From positions 1-25,816 of IMG/VR virus record IMGVR_UViG_3300007734_000521: 25,816 bases of DNA. One strand, written 5' to 3'. Positions 1-5,146 of the stretch are shown piece after piece (position 1 is the first letter of the stretch; every line of letters starts with the position of its first letter). A model generated the notes under the pieces. That model was not told where the DNA came from. It worked only from the letters and a program-made list of their open reading frames with translations, and did not search any database. The translations under genes were made by a program, and so were the position numbers. The DNA comes from a virus.

Positions 1-33
1 AACCGAGACAGATTGCTTCCCGACTCAGTTATA

Positions 34-62
34 AGTATAACACAACTTGACATATACGTCAA
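34..62 (-). promoter_or_regulatory. sigma70-type promoter with palindromic operator, reading leftward
   Basis: On the minus strand TTGACG (57-62) is followed after exactly 17 bases by TATACT (34-39). The -35 box lies inside the near-perfect palindrome TTGACATATACGTCAA (47-62), which looks like a repressor site. The same arrangement, with flanking similarity, recurs at 2708-2736. Transcription would leave the window to the left, so the controlled gene is not visible. Box identity and spacing are seen directly; the repressor is inferred. Confidence 0.7.
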
Positions 63-102
63 CCCCTTTACGCAAAATAGTTGTTGGCGTGATGCCAGTT
101 AT

Positions 103-522
103 TTACCAATCTCGCTCGATCGAACGGCTCATGTCCAACCAATCAAGGTCGTAGCTACCGCCCTCCTTATGCTCGATGTCGTCATACTCTTCACCGATGC
201 GCAGGAACATATAGGCGATCTCTGAATGGTTGTCCTCATCGTTCGCCCACTCGTCGGCAAGCTCGATCAACGCATCGTGGCATTTCACATCGGGGTAGTC
301 GGTGTACCACTTCACATTGTCAGCAGAGAAATTAATTCGGTATCGTCCCTCGTCCACGATGAACCCATTGCCCCCACTCCAGTTCTTTTGTTCCTCACTG
401 AAACATGGGGCGGTAGCTGCCCTAGCCTTAGCTTCAGCTATGAATGTATAAAACGATTGCTTGGCTCGCTCGTCATCAGTCGTGAACCTGATGGTGTATG
501 CCACTTCTGATCTATATCCCAT
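103..522 (-). CDS. conserved phage protein of unknown function (139 aa)
   Basis: Starts MGYRSEVAYTIRF. A longer reading to 603 exists, but the ATG at 522 is preceded by AGAAGGAGTAAGCA, a strong Shine-Dalgarno at good spacing, so this start is preferred. The N-terminal MGYRS.V.Y pattern is one I associate with a widespread phage protein family of unknown function. The protein is soluble and acidic, with a helix-rich C-terminal half (about residues 80-120) rich in D/E and several W and Y. No catalytic motif or membrane segment is visible. It is the last gene of the leftward operon that appears to start at the promoter near 2720, and it follows the 131-codon gene with only a few bases between them. 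Function is not known; a role early in infection is suggested only by its position and orientation. Confidence 0.75.
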   Translation of the reverse strand: MGYRSEVAYTIRFTTDDERAKQSFYTFIAEAKARAATAPCFSEEQKNWSGGNGFIVDEGRYRINFSADNVKWYTDYPDVKCHDALIELADEWANDEDNHSEIAYMFLRIGEEYDDIEHKEGGSYDLDWLDMSRSIERDW

Positions 523-526
523 TGCT

Positions 527-922
527 TTACTCCTTCTCATGTGTTGTTGAATCTTCTTCGCTTGCGCTATCGTGCGCTCGGGTCTTATCCACAGTTGTTT
601 CACCTATGTCTCCTATCGCCTTGGCTAAAAGAATCATCAAGTCCTCGTCGGTCTGATACCCATGTGGCTCGTCCTCATCGTCGGACATCACCTCGTATGG
701 GGCATCTATCCGTGAATAGAACAACTGACCACAGACCACGCTCACCCCTTTCCCATTCGGGAACTTGTACTTGGCGTAGAAGTGACCGCCTAGCTTTTTT
801 TCAAACCTACCGCTAGGATGCCGCCCACTATCAACTATGAATTCATCGTATGGCAGGGCGGGTCTGTCCCTGTCGATCGGCAGAAAGACTGCCTCCATGT
901 GGCTCATGTCATCTCGTCTCAT
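527..922 (-). CDS. hypothetical phage protein (131 aa)
   Basis: Small acidic protein with no family I recognise. The N-terminal two thirds contain alternating hydrophobic stretches (for example HFYAKYKFPNGKGVSVVCG) that suggest a small beta-sheet domain. The C-terminal 30 residues are highly charged and probably disordered. The start at 922 overlaps the preceding gene's stop as TGATG and has GGGGAGGG upstream; an inner ATG at 907 (MSHMEAV) is possible but less well placed. Translation is probably coupled to the upstream gene. No signal peptide or membrane segment. Function unknown. Confidence 0.7.
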   Translation of the reverse strand: MRRDDMSHMEAVFLPIDRDRPALPYDEFIVDSGRHPSGRFEKKLGGHFYAKYKFPNGKGVSVVCGQLFYSRIDAPYEVMSDDEDEPHGYQTDEDLMILLAKAIGDIGETTVDKTRAHDSASEEDSTTHEKE

Positions 923-1149
923 CAGATCACCCTCCCCAATTTCTCCAACACATACTCACGCATCAAGGCATACGCCTCGTCCTTGCGCCCCTCCCTGTCG
1001 TGTAACCATATCTTGGTCAACGTCTCGGTCTCGTCAAAGCTCACGCCTTGCGTACCTCGTTCTTTCAACTCCTCGACCAAGTCCTCGGTGTCGAACTCGC
1101 TCAAGTCCACGTCTACCTCGACCTCTGTGTAAATTGTTTTGGTACTCAT
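922..1149 (-). CDS. hypothetical small acidic protein (75 aa)
   Basis: Begins MSTKTIYTEVEVDVDLSEF and is preceded by AAAGGAGGG, a near-ideal ribosome-binding site. The start overlaps the stop of the zinc-ribbon gene upstream as ATGA, and its own stop overlaps the next start. An N-terminal beta-strand-like stretch (residues 5-15) is followed by an acidic helix (DTEDLVEELKERG) and a C-terminal helix of about 25 residues rich in R and E. Many phages carry small proteins of the TEVEVDVDL type, but no function is established that I can name. Confidence 0.7.
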   Translation of the reverse strand: MSTKTIYTEVEVDVDLSEFDTEDLVEELKERGTQGVSFDETETLTKIWLHDREGRKDEAYALMREYVLEKLGRVI

Positions 1150-1364
1150 CTGTGAAACCCTCCTTTGTTGTTGATACCTTTCAAGTCAGCCATGTCAGTC
1201 AGCATCACGTAGTTGCTCTTGTGCATCGGCACGACAGTGCGCACGACTTGCTGTGCCACCTTGTCCCCGCATGGCAGACAGAACTTGTAACCAAGACCCC
1301 AGCGTTGTCTGGAGTACTGATCGCCGCAGTTGCGGCACTGTGGTGTGTGGTTCTCATGGCTCAT
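1146..1364 (-). CDS. small zinc-ribbon-like protein (72 aa)
   Basis: Two CxxC knuckles are visible: C10/C13 (CRNC) and C29/C32 (CLPC), 15 residues apart, matching a short zinc ribbon. The rest (VVPMHKSNYVMLTDMADLKGINNKGG) carries no recognisable motif. The start has AAAAGGAGATGAAGTT upstream, and this ribosome-binding site lies inside the last codons of the preceding 59-codon gene, so the two are translationally coupled. Phage zinc ribbons of this size may bind nucleic acid or a host protein; which applies here cannot be told from the sequence. Confidence 0.75.
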   Translation of the reverse strand: MSHENHTPQCRNCGDQYSRQRWGLGYKFCLPCGDKVAQQVVRTVVPMHKSNYVMLTDMADLKGINNKGGFHR

Positions 1365-1540
1365 AACTTCATCTCCTTTTGTTTCACCAAGACCTCGTAC
1401 CCCAACACTTGTATGCGCTGGATGTCTCGGGGCAGTAGCGTGGTTGTCCCTGCGATGTCGGCAAAGATCTTTGCCTTGTCACACACTGGGTAGATCTTGG
1501 ACTGACCATAGACCTCCCTTATCTCGACTGTGATATTCAT
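1361..1540 (-). CDS. very small hypothetical protein (59 aa)
   Basis: Read directly from the minus strand. The protein begins MNITVEIREVYGQSKIYPVC and ends KQKEMKL. Its start overlaps the stop of the upstream gene (TAATG) with GGAAGGATGAG as ribosome-binding site, and its stop overlaps the next start (ATGA), so it fits the operon exactly. Composition is balanced, with a beta-alpha pattern (TVEIREVYG, KAKIFADIAG, IQRIQVLGYEVLVKQ), suggesting a small folded domain. I do not recognise the family. It is easy to miss because it has fewer than 60 codons. Confidence 0.7.
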   Translation of the reverse strand: MNITVEIREVYGQSKIYPVCDKAKIFADIAGTTTLLPRDIQRIQVLGYEVLVKQKEMKL

Positions 1541-1719
1541 TACTCATCCTTCCATGTCATGACCATCTGCAACACACCCTCGGGTGCGGTCTCAACCACC
1601 TTGTCGTACTGTCCCCATGCCTGACACGCAGGGCACTCGGCATCATGCTCGGGGCAACGCTCGCCCCAATAGAACAACATCGCTTCGTGTATTGCATTGC
1701 GCTCAGAATGCTTGTCCAT
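1540..1719 (-). CDS. very small Cys/His protein, possible zinc finger (59 aa)
   Basis: Read directly from the minus strand. Start ATG at 1719 is preceded by AGAAGGAGGTGAACA, one of the best ribosome-binding sites in the window; the stop TAA overlaps the next ATG. Residues C22, H25, C29 and C32 form a C-x2-H-x3-C-x2-C pattern that could hold one zinc ion. N-terminal helix (MDKHSERNAIHEAMLFYWGE), then the cluster, then a mixed tail ending MTWKDE. Another reading frame over this segment (1557-1745) lacks such a start site and is rejected. Function unknown. Confidence 0.7.
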   Translation of the reverse strand: MDKHSERNAIHEAMLFYWGERCPEHDAECPACQAWGQYDKVVETAPEGVLQMVMTWKDE

Positions 1720-1885
1720 TGTTCACCTCCTTCTCTTGAAGCCAATAGTGAAACCCACGCCCCTCGTCAGCTTCCTCCATGTGGCGTAAGACTTTCTCTG
1801 CCATTACCTTATGGGCAAACACATCCTCAATCCAAGGTCTCTGTGTGTCACTGCCCCACAATATCCAAACTAATCTCATGTTCAT
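1703..1885 (-). CDS. small hypothetical protein (60 aa)
   Basis: Begins MNMRLVWILWGSDTQRPWIE. Two starts are possible: 1885, which overlaps the upstream stop as ATGA, and 1879 (MRLVW), which has better spacing from the AGGGGA box. A hydrophobic N-terminus (VWILWG) is followed by a helix rich in E and K (EDVFAHKVMAEKVLRHMEEADEG) and an aromatic segment (FHYWLQEKE). It overlaps the next gene by 17 bases, which is usual for compact phage operons. The pattern of W, D and Y residues resembles small phage proteins of unknown role. Confidence 0.6.
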   Translation of the reverse strand: MNMRLVWILWGSDTQRPWIEDVFAHKVMAEKVLRHMEEADEGRGFHYWLQEKEVNNGQAF

Positions 1886-2247
1886 TCCCCTGTGTAAGTC
1901 GATTGGTCGTGCATGATCTCAACAACGTAGTAGTCGTCGGGTGTCTCGGTGTAAAACTCTCCCTCGGTGCAGACCCAGCACTCGTAGAACGCCAACGCCC
2001 TGTCCATGTATGAGCGATAGGGGAAACCATTCTTCATCAGCAGATAAACCTTTATCTCAGGCTTAACACTAATCACCGGCAGGCTCACCTCATGAGCTTG
2101 CAGTTCGTCGAGTATGCAATGTATGGCTTGAAGTTCTTCTGGTGTTGGCTTGAAGTTCTCCATGAGGACTCGCAACTCGTCGTCGTTGGGGCAGTCTTGA
2201 TCTGCACGATATGCCATCTCGATGGCAATGTCTTTGAAACGTCCCAT
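1882..2247 (-). CDS. hypothetical phage protein (121 aa)
   Basis: The frame stays open upstream to 2355, but ATG 2247 (MGRFKDIAIEMAYRA) has AAGGAG at good spacing and is chosen. The N-terminal 55 residues look helical with a conserved-looking EELQAIHCILDELQ segment. The C-terminal half is aromatic and acidic (YRSYMDRALAFYECWVC, PDDYYVVEIMHD). No known motif. A CCCAG/CTGGG hairpin sits just upstream of its ribosome-binding site (2275-2290), the same element found ahead of other minus-strand genes, so its translation or processing may be separately controlled. Confidence 0.7.
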   Translation of the reverse strand: MGRFKDIAIEMAYRADQDCPNDDELRVLMENFKPTPEELQAIHCILDELQAHEVSLPVISVKPEIKVYLLMKNGFPYRSYMDRALAFYECWVCTEGEFYTETPDDYYVVEIMHDQSTYTGE

Positions 2248-2274
2248 AAAATTCTCCTTGGTGATAGATAGCAA

Positions 2275-2290
2275 CCCAGACATGGCTGGG
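2275..2290 (-). promoter_or_regulatory. CCCAG/CTGGG leader hairpin, copy 1
   Basis: CCCAG (2275-2279) and CTGGG (2286-2290) can pair around a six-base loop. Flanking bases TAGCAA and GCCGCTGATT are also shared with other copies at 2645-2662, 3265-3280, 4120-4137 and 5089-5108. It lies between the 97-codon and 121-codon genes, immediately upstream of the latter's ribosome-binding site. A protein-binding or RNA-structure role is inferred. Confidence 0.5.
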
Positions 2291-2314
2291 CCGCTGATTG
2301 AAACAACTGTGTGA

Positions 2315-2608
2315 TTAAAGAATGTCGTAGCCAGTGCAGAACTGGAACAACTCAACGTCGGACATGGACTCGGTAATGGTCAAGCCCTCATGCTCGTCGT
2401 CAATGTCTTGGAACTCGTCGAAGTCGTGACCTCTGTCCAAGAACTCTAAATTCTGATTGAAATACGCATCGGCACGCATTGCATCACGACGCATGGTCTC
2501 GGTGAGATCTGTCTGCGCATGGTTGTAAACAGTGCGTGGCTTGTGCAAGCGGATGATGGGGCGTGTTACCGATTGGGGCAACACAGGGGCAACGAAATAC
2601 ATTCTCAT
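2315..2608 (-). CDS. hypothetical protein, first gene of leftward operon (97 aa)
   Basis: Start ATG 2608 follows TAGGAGATAGTC. The N-terminal 30 residues are basic and proline-containing (LPQSVTRPIIRLHKPRTVY), the middle is helical (ETMRRDAMRADAYFNQNLEFL), and the C-terminal third is strongly acidic (DFDEFQDIDDEHEG). No family recognised. It is the first gene after the promoter at 2708-2736 and its leader contains a CCCAG/CTGGG hairpin, so it is probably made early and at high level. The charged bipolar composition would suit a host-factor-binding protein, but that is speculation. Confidence 0.7.
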   Translation of the reverse strand: MRMYFVAPVLPQSVTRPIIRLHKPRTVYNHAQTDLTETMRRDAMRADAYFNQNLEFLDRGHDFDEFQDIDDEHEGLTITESMSDVELFQFCTGYDIL

Positions 2609-2644
2609 GACTATCTCCTAAATGGTCAACAACTTGAAATAACA

Positions 2645-2662
2645 ACCCAGCAACTACTGGGT
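2645..2662 (-). promoter_or_regulatory. CCCAG/CTGGG leader hairpin, copy 2
   Basis: ACCCAG (2645-2650) pairs with CTGGGT (2657-2662). It lies in the 5' leader between the promoter at 2708-2736 and the first gene of the operon, about 37 bases ahead of its start. Same element family as the other CCCAG hairpins. Confidence 0.5.
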
Positions 2663-2707
2663 CACTGATTAGAGTCGGTTAAGCTTTTCTTCCCCGACCC
2701 AATTCAT

Positions 2708-2736
2708 AGTATAGCACAACTTGACATATAGGTCAA
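2708..2736 (-). promoter_or_regulatory. sigma70-type promoter with operator, drives leftward operon
   Basis: On the minus strand TTGACC (2731-2736) and TATACT (2708-2713) are separated by exactly 17 bases. The -35 box is embedded in the palindrome TTGACATATAGGTCAA (2721-2736). It reads into the gene starting at 2608 and the operon down to about 103. The copy at 34-62 has the same boxes and spacing, so both units probably answer to the same repressor. Confidence 0.75.
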
Positions 2737-2749
2737 GTGTTTATATAAA
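2721..2749 (+). promoter_or_regulatory. possible rightward promoter sharing the operator
   Basis: On the plus strand TTGACA (2721-2726) is followed after 17 bases by TATAAA (2744-2749), close to the sigma70 consensus. It would be divergent to the leftward promoter, share the palindrome, and transcribe into the heptamer array, where no gene is found. The left-edge copy lacks this rightward -10 box. It may make a priming or regulatory RNA, or may be a by-product of the palindrome. Confidence 0.45.
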
Positions 2750-2767
2750 ATAGTTAATCCAGCGGTT

Positions 2768-3139
2768 TGTTCTACGTGTTCTAGGTTTGTTCTATTTTCC
2801 TATGTAAAGTTAGAACAAAAATGGGTATTACTTGAAGCGGGTTTTGTGCTGTTTCTGTAAGGGGAAGTATTATTATTTTATAAAATAAATAGATAGATAT
2901 GAAACTTGTTCTAATGTTCTACTGTTTTTAGAGGGGATACGGTTTTATTTCGATTTTTTCCGATGCGAGTTTGCACTCAGCAGGTAAGTCTTGATCTTGC
3001 AAAAATCTTCAAAAATAAGACCCCTATGCTCAAAATCGTAGAACATTAGAACAAAAAAAAATTCTTCAATGCTGACAAGGGGTTACAAGCGTTTTTCTGT
3101 TCTACTCGACCTCATTTGTTCTACTCTTTTTTTAGAACA
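2768..3139. repeat. array of eleven TGTTCTA/TAGAACA heptamers (iteron-like)
   Basis: TGTTCTA begins at 2768, 2777, 2788, 2907, 2915, 3098 and 3117. Its complement TAGAACA begins at 2811, 3039, 3047 and 3133. Several are spaced 8-11 bases apart, near one helical turn. The pair TGTTCTAATGTTCTA (2907-2921) is matched by its exact reverse complement at 3039-3053. The array occupies the non-coding gap and surrounds an AT-rich palindrome. Such clusters are typical of initiator-protein or regulator binding sites. Confidence 0.75.
2873..2888. repeat. AT-rich perfect palindrome within the heptamer array
   Basis: TTATTTTATAAAATAA is a perfect 16-base palindrome inside a nearly pure A/T run of about 40 bases (2867-2905). 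It lies between the two heptamer clusters. Easily melted DNA beside iteron-like sites is the usual form of a replication unwinding element; the role here is inferred. Confidence 0.45.
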
Positions 3140-3264
3140 TGTATAGTTAGCTCGGAGAAAACACTGTTTTACATCAGCTAAGTTTCTCAGAAAATAACTT
3201 TGTAGGTTTGTGGTGGCATCGCTAAAGTTTATAAGAACTGATGGACAAGGATTCTAACTAGCGA

Positions 3265-3280
3265 CCCAGCCATTGCTGGC
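3265..3280 (-). promoter_or_regulatory. CCCAG-type leader hairpin, copy 3 (no gene downstream)
   Basis: CCAGC (3266-3270) pairs with GCTGG (3275-3279) around CATT. Flanks (TAGCGA on the left, a TTAAATAA block on the right) match the copy at 4120-4137. Unlike the other copies, no gene follows on the minus strand; the heptamer array does. Confidence 0.45.
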
Positions 3281-3322
3281 CTCTTAAATAAGTTTCTTGT
3301 GCCATGCTACCCGATCGACTCG

Positions 3323-3349
3323 CGCGCGAGGAAATATAACTGGTTTCAA
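3323..3349 (-). promoter_or_regulatory. 27-bp CGCGCGA...AAATATAACTGG element, copy A
   Basis: Plus strand CGCGCGAGG, then AAATATAACTGG, ending TTTCAA. Copies at 4177-4203 and 5147-5173 differ at only one to three positions over 27 bases. On the minus strand each lies immediately after an intrinsic terminator and before a leader hairpin, which is where a promoter or operator is expected. A TATATT box is present but no standard -35, so a phage-specific promoter or activator site is possible. Confidence 0.5.
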
Positions 3350-3353
3350 ATAG

Positions 3354-3392
3354 GCAAAAAAAATCCCGCATGGCGTGAACCATGCGGGATTT
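3354..3392 (-). terminator. intrinsic terminator of the 201-aa gene
   Basis: AAATCCCGCATGG (3361-3373) pairs with CCATGCGGGATTT (3380-3392) in a 13-base stem with a six-base loop. On the minus strand it is followed by a run of T (complement of 3354-3360). It lies just beyond the stop of the gene 3401-4006. Confidence 0.9.
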
Positions 3393-3400
3393 AATCTAAC

Positions 3401-4006
3401 TTAGGGTTTCCACTTAGCTAGGAAAGCAATGATTGCTTCATTCAACCTTGCTTCATCAGCCGTGGCATCGCCTCGCCGTTTAGAGTTTTTGCACTTATCT
3501 TTCATTGCTGGGATGACACCCTTTTTAGGGTCAGTCAGCCATTCAGCAAAATCTAGATTGGGAGCCCGTGGCGTAGGATTATCTTTCTTAAGGATATCCC
3601 TAGCTTTGCCCTTAAGGTCAGACAATGCGCCCTGACAATAGTCATTGATGCTGCTTCTGATCGGTTGCATCAGTGCATACATTGCTGGCTGAGACAATTT
3701 CAGTTTGCCAAACTCTTGCTGGGTGTAGCTGAAAATGTGGTGCATTCCAATTTCAACCTTTTCAACCTTTTTATTTTTAACCATGTCAGCCGTGGCTTCG
3801 ACATAATTCCCGTCGATCACCGCATACAGTTTTGCGGGATGTGTTGCATCCCAGCGTTGACGATACCCAGTGTAGAGCGCCGCTCTAGCTTCATCAGAGA
3901 CATTCTCAGGAAAGCCCACAATCCGATCTATTGCAAATCGTGCGTGAGATGTAAGTGCATCACCAGTACCAGCCTGAGCAAAGCCCAATTCGATTAAGTC
4001 TTTCAT
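3401..4006 (-). CDS. hypothetical protein, paralogue of the next gene to the right (201 aa)
   Basis: Begins MKDLIELGFAQAGTG, with AGGATT as a modest ribosome-binding site. It aligns along its whole length with the 235-aa product of 4261-4968: shared blocks are LI.LG..Q, GFPE, LY.GY..R, Y..VDGNY (here VIDGNYVEA), YSY/FSYTQQE(F/Y)GKL, LK..AR.I.KK, RAPNLDF..W, C...KKRGD.TAD and a final A..AF. By eye roughly 40 percent of residues agree. No signal peptide or membrane segment, and the protein is basic at the C-terminus. Shorter than its paralogue at the N-terminus by about 20 residues. Own leader module and terminator make it a single-gene transcription unit. The family is not recognised; position among early-type genes suggests a host-takeover or DNA-related role. 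Confidence 0.75.
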   Translation of the reverse strand: MKDLIELGFAQAGTGDALTSHARFAIDRIVGFPENVSDEARAALYTGYRQRWDATHPAKLYAVIDGNYVEATADMVKNKKVEKVEIGMHHIFSYTQQEFGKLKLSQPAMYALMQPIRSSINDYCQGALSDLKGKARDILKKDNPTPRAPNLDFAEWLTDPKKGVIPAMKDKCKNSKRRGDATADEARLNEAIIAFLAKWKP

Positions 4007-4119
4007 TTTGAATCCTATTCAAAGGTTTGTCCCGATCAGCGAATCCGATCAGGTAAAACCATATTAGCTGATGCGGCGGTATAAGTAAAGTTTTGTGGAG
4101 GGAAATGACTTAAATAGCA

Positions 4120-4137
4120 TCCCAGCCAGTACTGGGA
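4120..4137 (-). promoter_or_regulatory. CCCAG/CTGGG leader hairpin, copy 4
   Basis: TCCCAG (4120-4125) pairs with CTGGGA (4132-4137). It is about 115 bases upstream of the start of the 201-aa gene, nearly the same distance as copy 5 from the paralogous gene. Confidence 0.5.
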
Positions 4138-4176
4138 CGTTAAATAATGTTTTTGCTCACGCACTCACTCTCCACG

Positions 4177-4203
4177 CGCGCGAGGAAATATAACTGGTAT
4201 CAA
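4177..4203 (-). promoter_or_regulatory. 27-bp CGCGCGA...AAATATAACTGG element, copy B
   Basis: Differs from copy A (3323-3349) only near the right end (TATCAA for TTTCAA). It lies between the terminator at 4214-4248 and the leader hairpin, about 170 bases from the start of the 201-aa gene. Candidate promoter or operator for that gene. Confidence 0.5.
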
Positions 4204-4213
4204 AGTCAAGGCG

Positions 4214-4248
4214 AAAAAAAAACCCTGCAAGGCTAACCTTGCAGGGTT
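4214..4248 (-). terminator. intrinsic terminator of the 235-aa gene
   Basis: AACCCTGCAAGG (4221-4232) pairs with CCTTGCAGGGTT (4237-4248) around CTAA. On the minus strand the stem is followed by a T-run (complement of 4214-4222). It lies just past the stop of the gene 4261-4968. Confidence 0.9.
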
Positions 4249-4260
4249 CGGGTAGATCGG

Positions 4261-4968
4261 TTAACCGATCAATACAGCCTTAAATGCGACGATCGCTTTA
4301 TCAAGCTTTTCGGGGTCAGCGGTCTTGTCACCGCGTTTTTTTGCAGTCTTGCATCGTACCCGCATAGTCTCTAATACGCCAAGGGTTTCAAGCTTGCCGT
4401 TGACTGTTTCTTTACGATCGACCCAGTCGATAAAGTCTAGGTTCGGTGCGCGTTCGGTTGCACCTGCCTGTTTCTTTATGATTTTGCGTGCCCGACTTTT
4501 CAGATTACCTAAACAGCCCGACATAAAGTCGTTAACAGGTTCGCGCCAAGATTTCAAGACCGCGTACTTTGCAGGGTCTGTAGATCTAAGCTTGCCGTAT
4601 TCCTGTTGAGAATACGAGTAGACAACGTCTACACCGATAACGACTTTTTCTTTTACCTTGTCTTGCATATCTTTATCAAGACTATCAAGTAACAGATAAT
4701 TGCCGTCTACGATGCCGTAAGTAACAGGCGCGTGCTTGTCGTTATAGCGCATCATGTAACCCTTGTACAATTTAGCCTTAGAGTCGTCGTCGATCTTTTC
4801 GGGAAAACCGTCGATTGAACTAATAGCGTATTTCGCTTGGTTGTCTGAGGCATCCTCAGTCTTGCCCTGTTGATAACCAAGGTCTATTAACGATAATATC
4901 GGGGCATCCAAAGCGATGGACAAGGGGTTGACCGCGTAAGCGATCGGGGTTTTTTTGGCTGTTGCCAT
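4261..4968 (-). CDS. hypothetical protein, paralogue of 3401-4006 (235 aa)
   Basis: Starts MATAKKTPIAYAVNPLSI after TAGGAGAATGAACA, a good ribosome-binding site. Carries the same conserved blocks as the 201-aa paralogue: LIDLGYQQGKTEDA, GFPEKID, LYKGYMMRY, YGIVDGNY, YSYSQQEYGKL, NLKSRARKIIKK, RAPNLDFIDWVDRK, CKTAKKRGDKTAD, and a C-terminal AIVAF. It has about 20 extra N-terminal residues and a longer loop after the DWVDRK block. Predicted soluble, mixed alpha/beta, rich in lysine. Own leader (27-bp element, hairpin, 29-bp box) and own terminator. The tandem arrangement with matching control elements shows that gene and regulatory module were duplicated together. Function unknown. Confidence 0.75.
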   Translation of the reverse strand: MATAKKTPIAYAVNPLSIALDAPILSLIDLGYQQGKTEDASDNQAKYAISSIDGFPEKIDDDSKAKLYKGYMMRYNDKHAPVTYGIVDGNYLLLDSLDKDMQDKVKEKVVIGVDVVYSYSQQEYGKLRSTDPAKYAVLKSWREPVNDFMSGCLGNLKSRARKIIKKQAGATERAPNLDFIDWVDRKETVNGKLETLGVLETMRVRCKTAKKRGDKTADPEKLDKAIVAFKAVLIG

Positions 4969-5047
4969 TGTTCATTCTCCTAAAATTGAACGTTGAAAAA
5001 TATCGGTGCGGATCTGCAACCGACAAATACAGTTTGACAGATCGGGG

Positions 5048-5076
5048 TTGAAAAGTCTAGTTTGAAGCAGGGAAAC
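5048..5076 (-). promoter_or_regulatory. 29-bp leader box, copy 1
   Basis: TTGAAAAGTCTAGTTTGAAG followed by CAGGGAAAC. It recurs at 5692-5720 with 27 of 29 bases identical, each time 64-80 bases upstream of a minus-strand gene. On the minus strand TTTTCA is followed after 17 or 18 bases by TGTATT or TATATT, a possible promoter. Weakly similar sequence lies at about 4084-4110. Confidence 0.45.
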
Positions 5077-5088
5077 CCGCTATTTAGC

Positions 5089-5108
5089 GATCCAGCAACT
5101 ACAGGGTC
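5089..5108 (-). promoter_or_regulatory. degenerate CCCAG-type leader hairpin, copy 5
   Basis: GATCC (5089-5093) can pair with GGGTC (5104-5108), one pair being G-T. Flanks TATTTAGCGATC occur on both sides (5081 and 5111). Located about 120 bases upstream of the 235-aa gene, like copy 4 relative to its own gene. Confidence 0.4.
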
Positions 5109-5146
5109 ACTATTTAGCGATCTTGCCCGCACACGCACGCCACACA

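Larger units (their letters stand above)
2609..3400. other. 790-bp non-coding gap: promoter pair, heptamer array, orphan leader module
   Basis: No convincing gene is seen on either strand. From left to right it holds a leader hairpin (2645-2662), divergent promoters sharing an operator (2708-2749), eleven TGTTCTA-type heptamers (2768-3139), an AT-rich perfect palindrome (2873-2888), a CCCAG-type hairpin (3265-3280), a 27-bp CGCGCGA element (3323-3349) and a minus-strand terminator (3354-3392). The whole is a candidate origin or control region. Confidence 0.7.

Noticed and set aside
226-1533. Plus-strand open frames opposite the small minus-strand genes
   Set aside because: They lack ribosome-binding sites, are rich in R/S/P as expected for antisense shadows, and the minus-strand genes have strong start sites and overlap junctions.
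1557-1745. 62-codon minus-strand frame starting MASREGGEQW
   Set aside because: It is out of frame with the strong AGAAGGAGGTGAACA site at 1720-1735, which fits the 59-codon gene 1540-1719.
2085-2306. 73-codon minus-strand frame inside the 121-aa gene
   Set aside because: It lies in another frame of a gene with a clear ribosome-binding site and has a composition unlike its neighbours.
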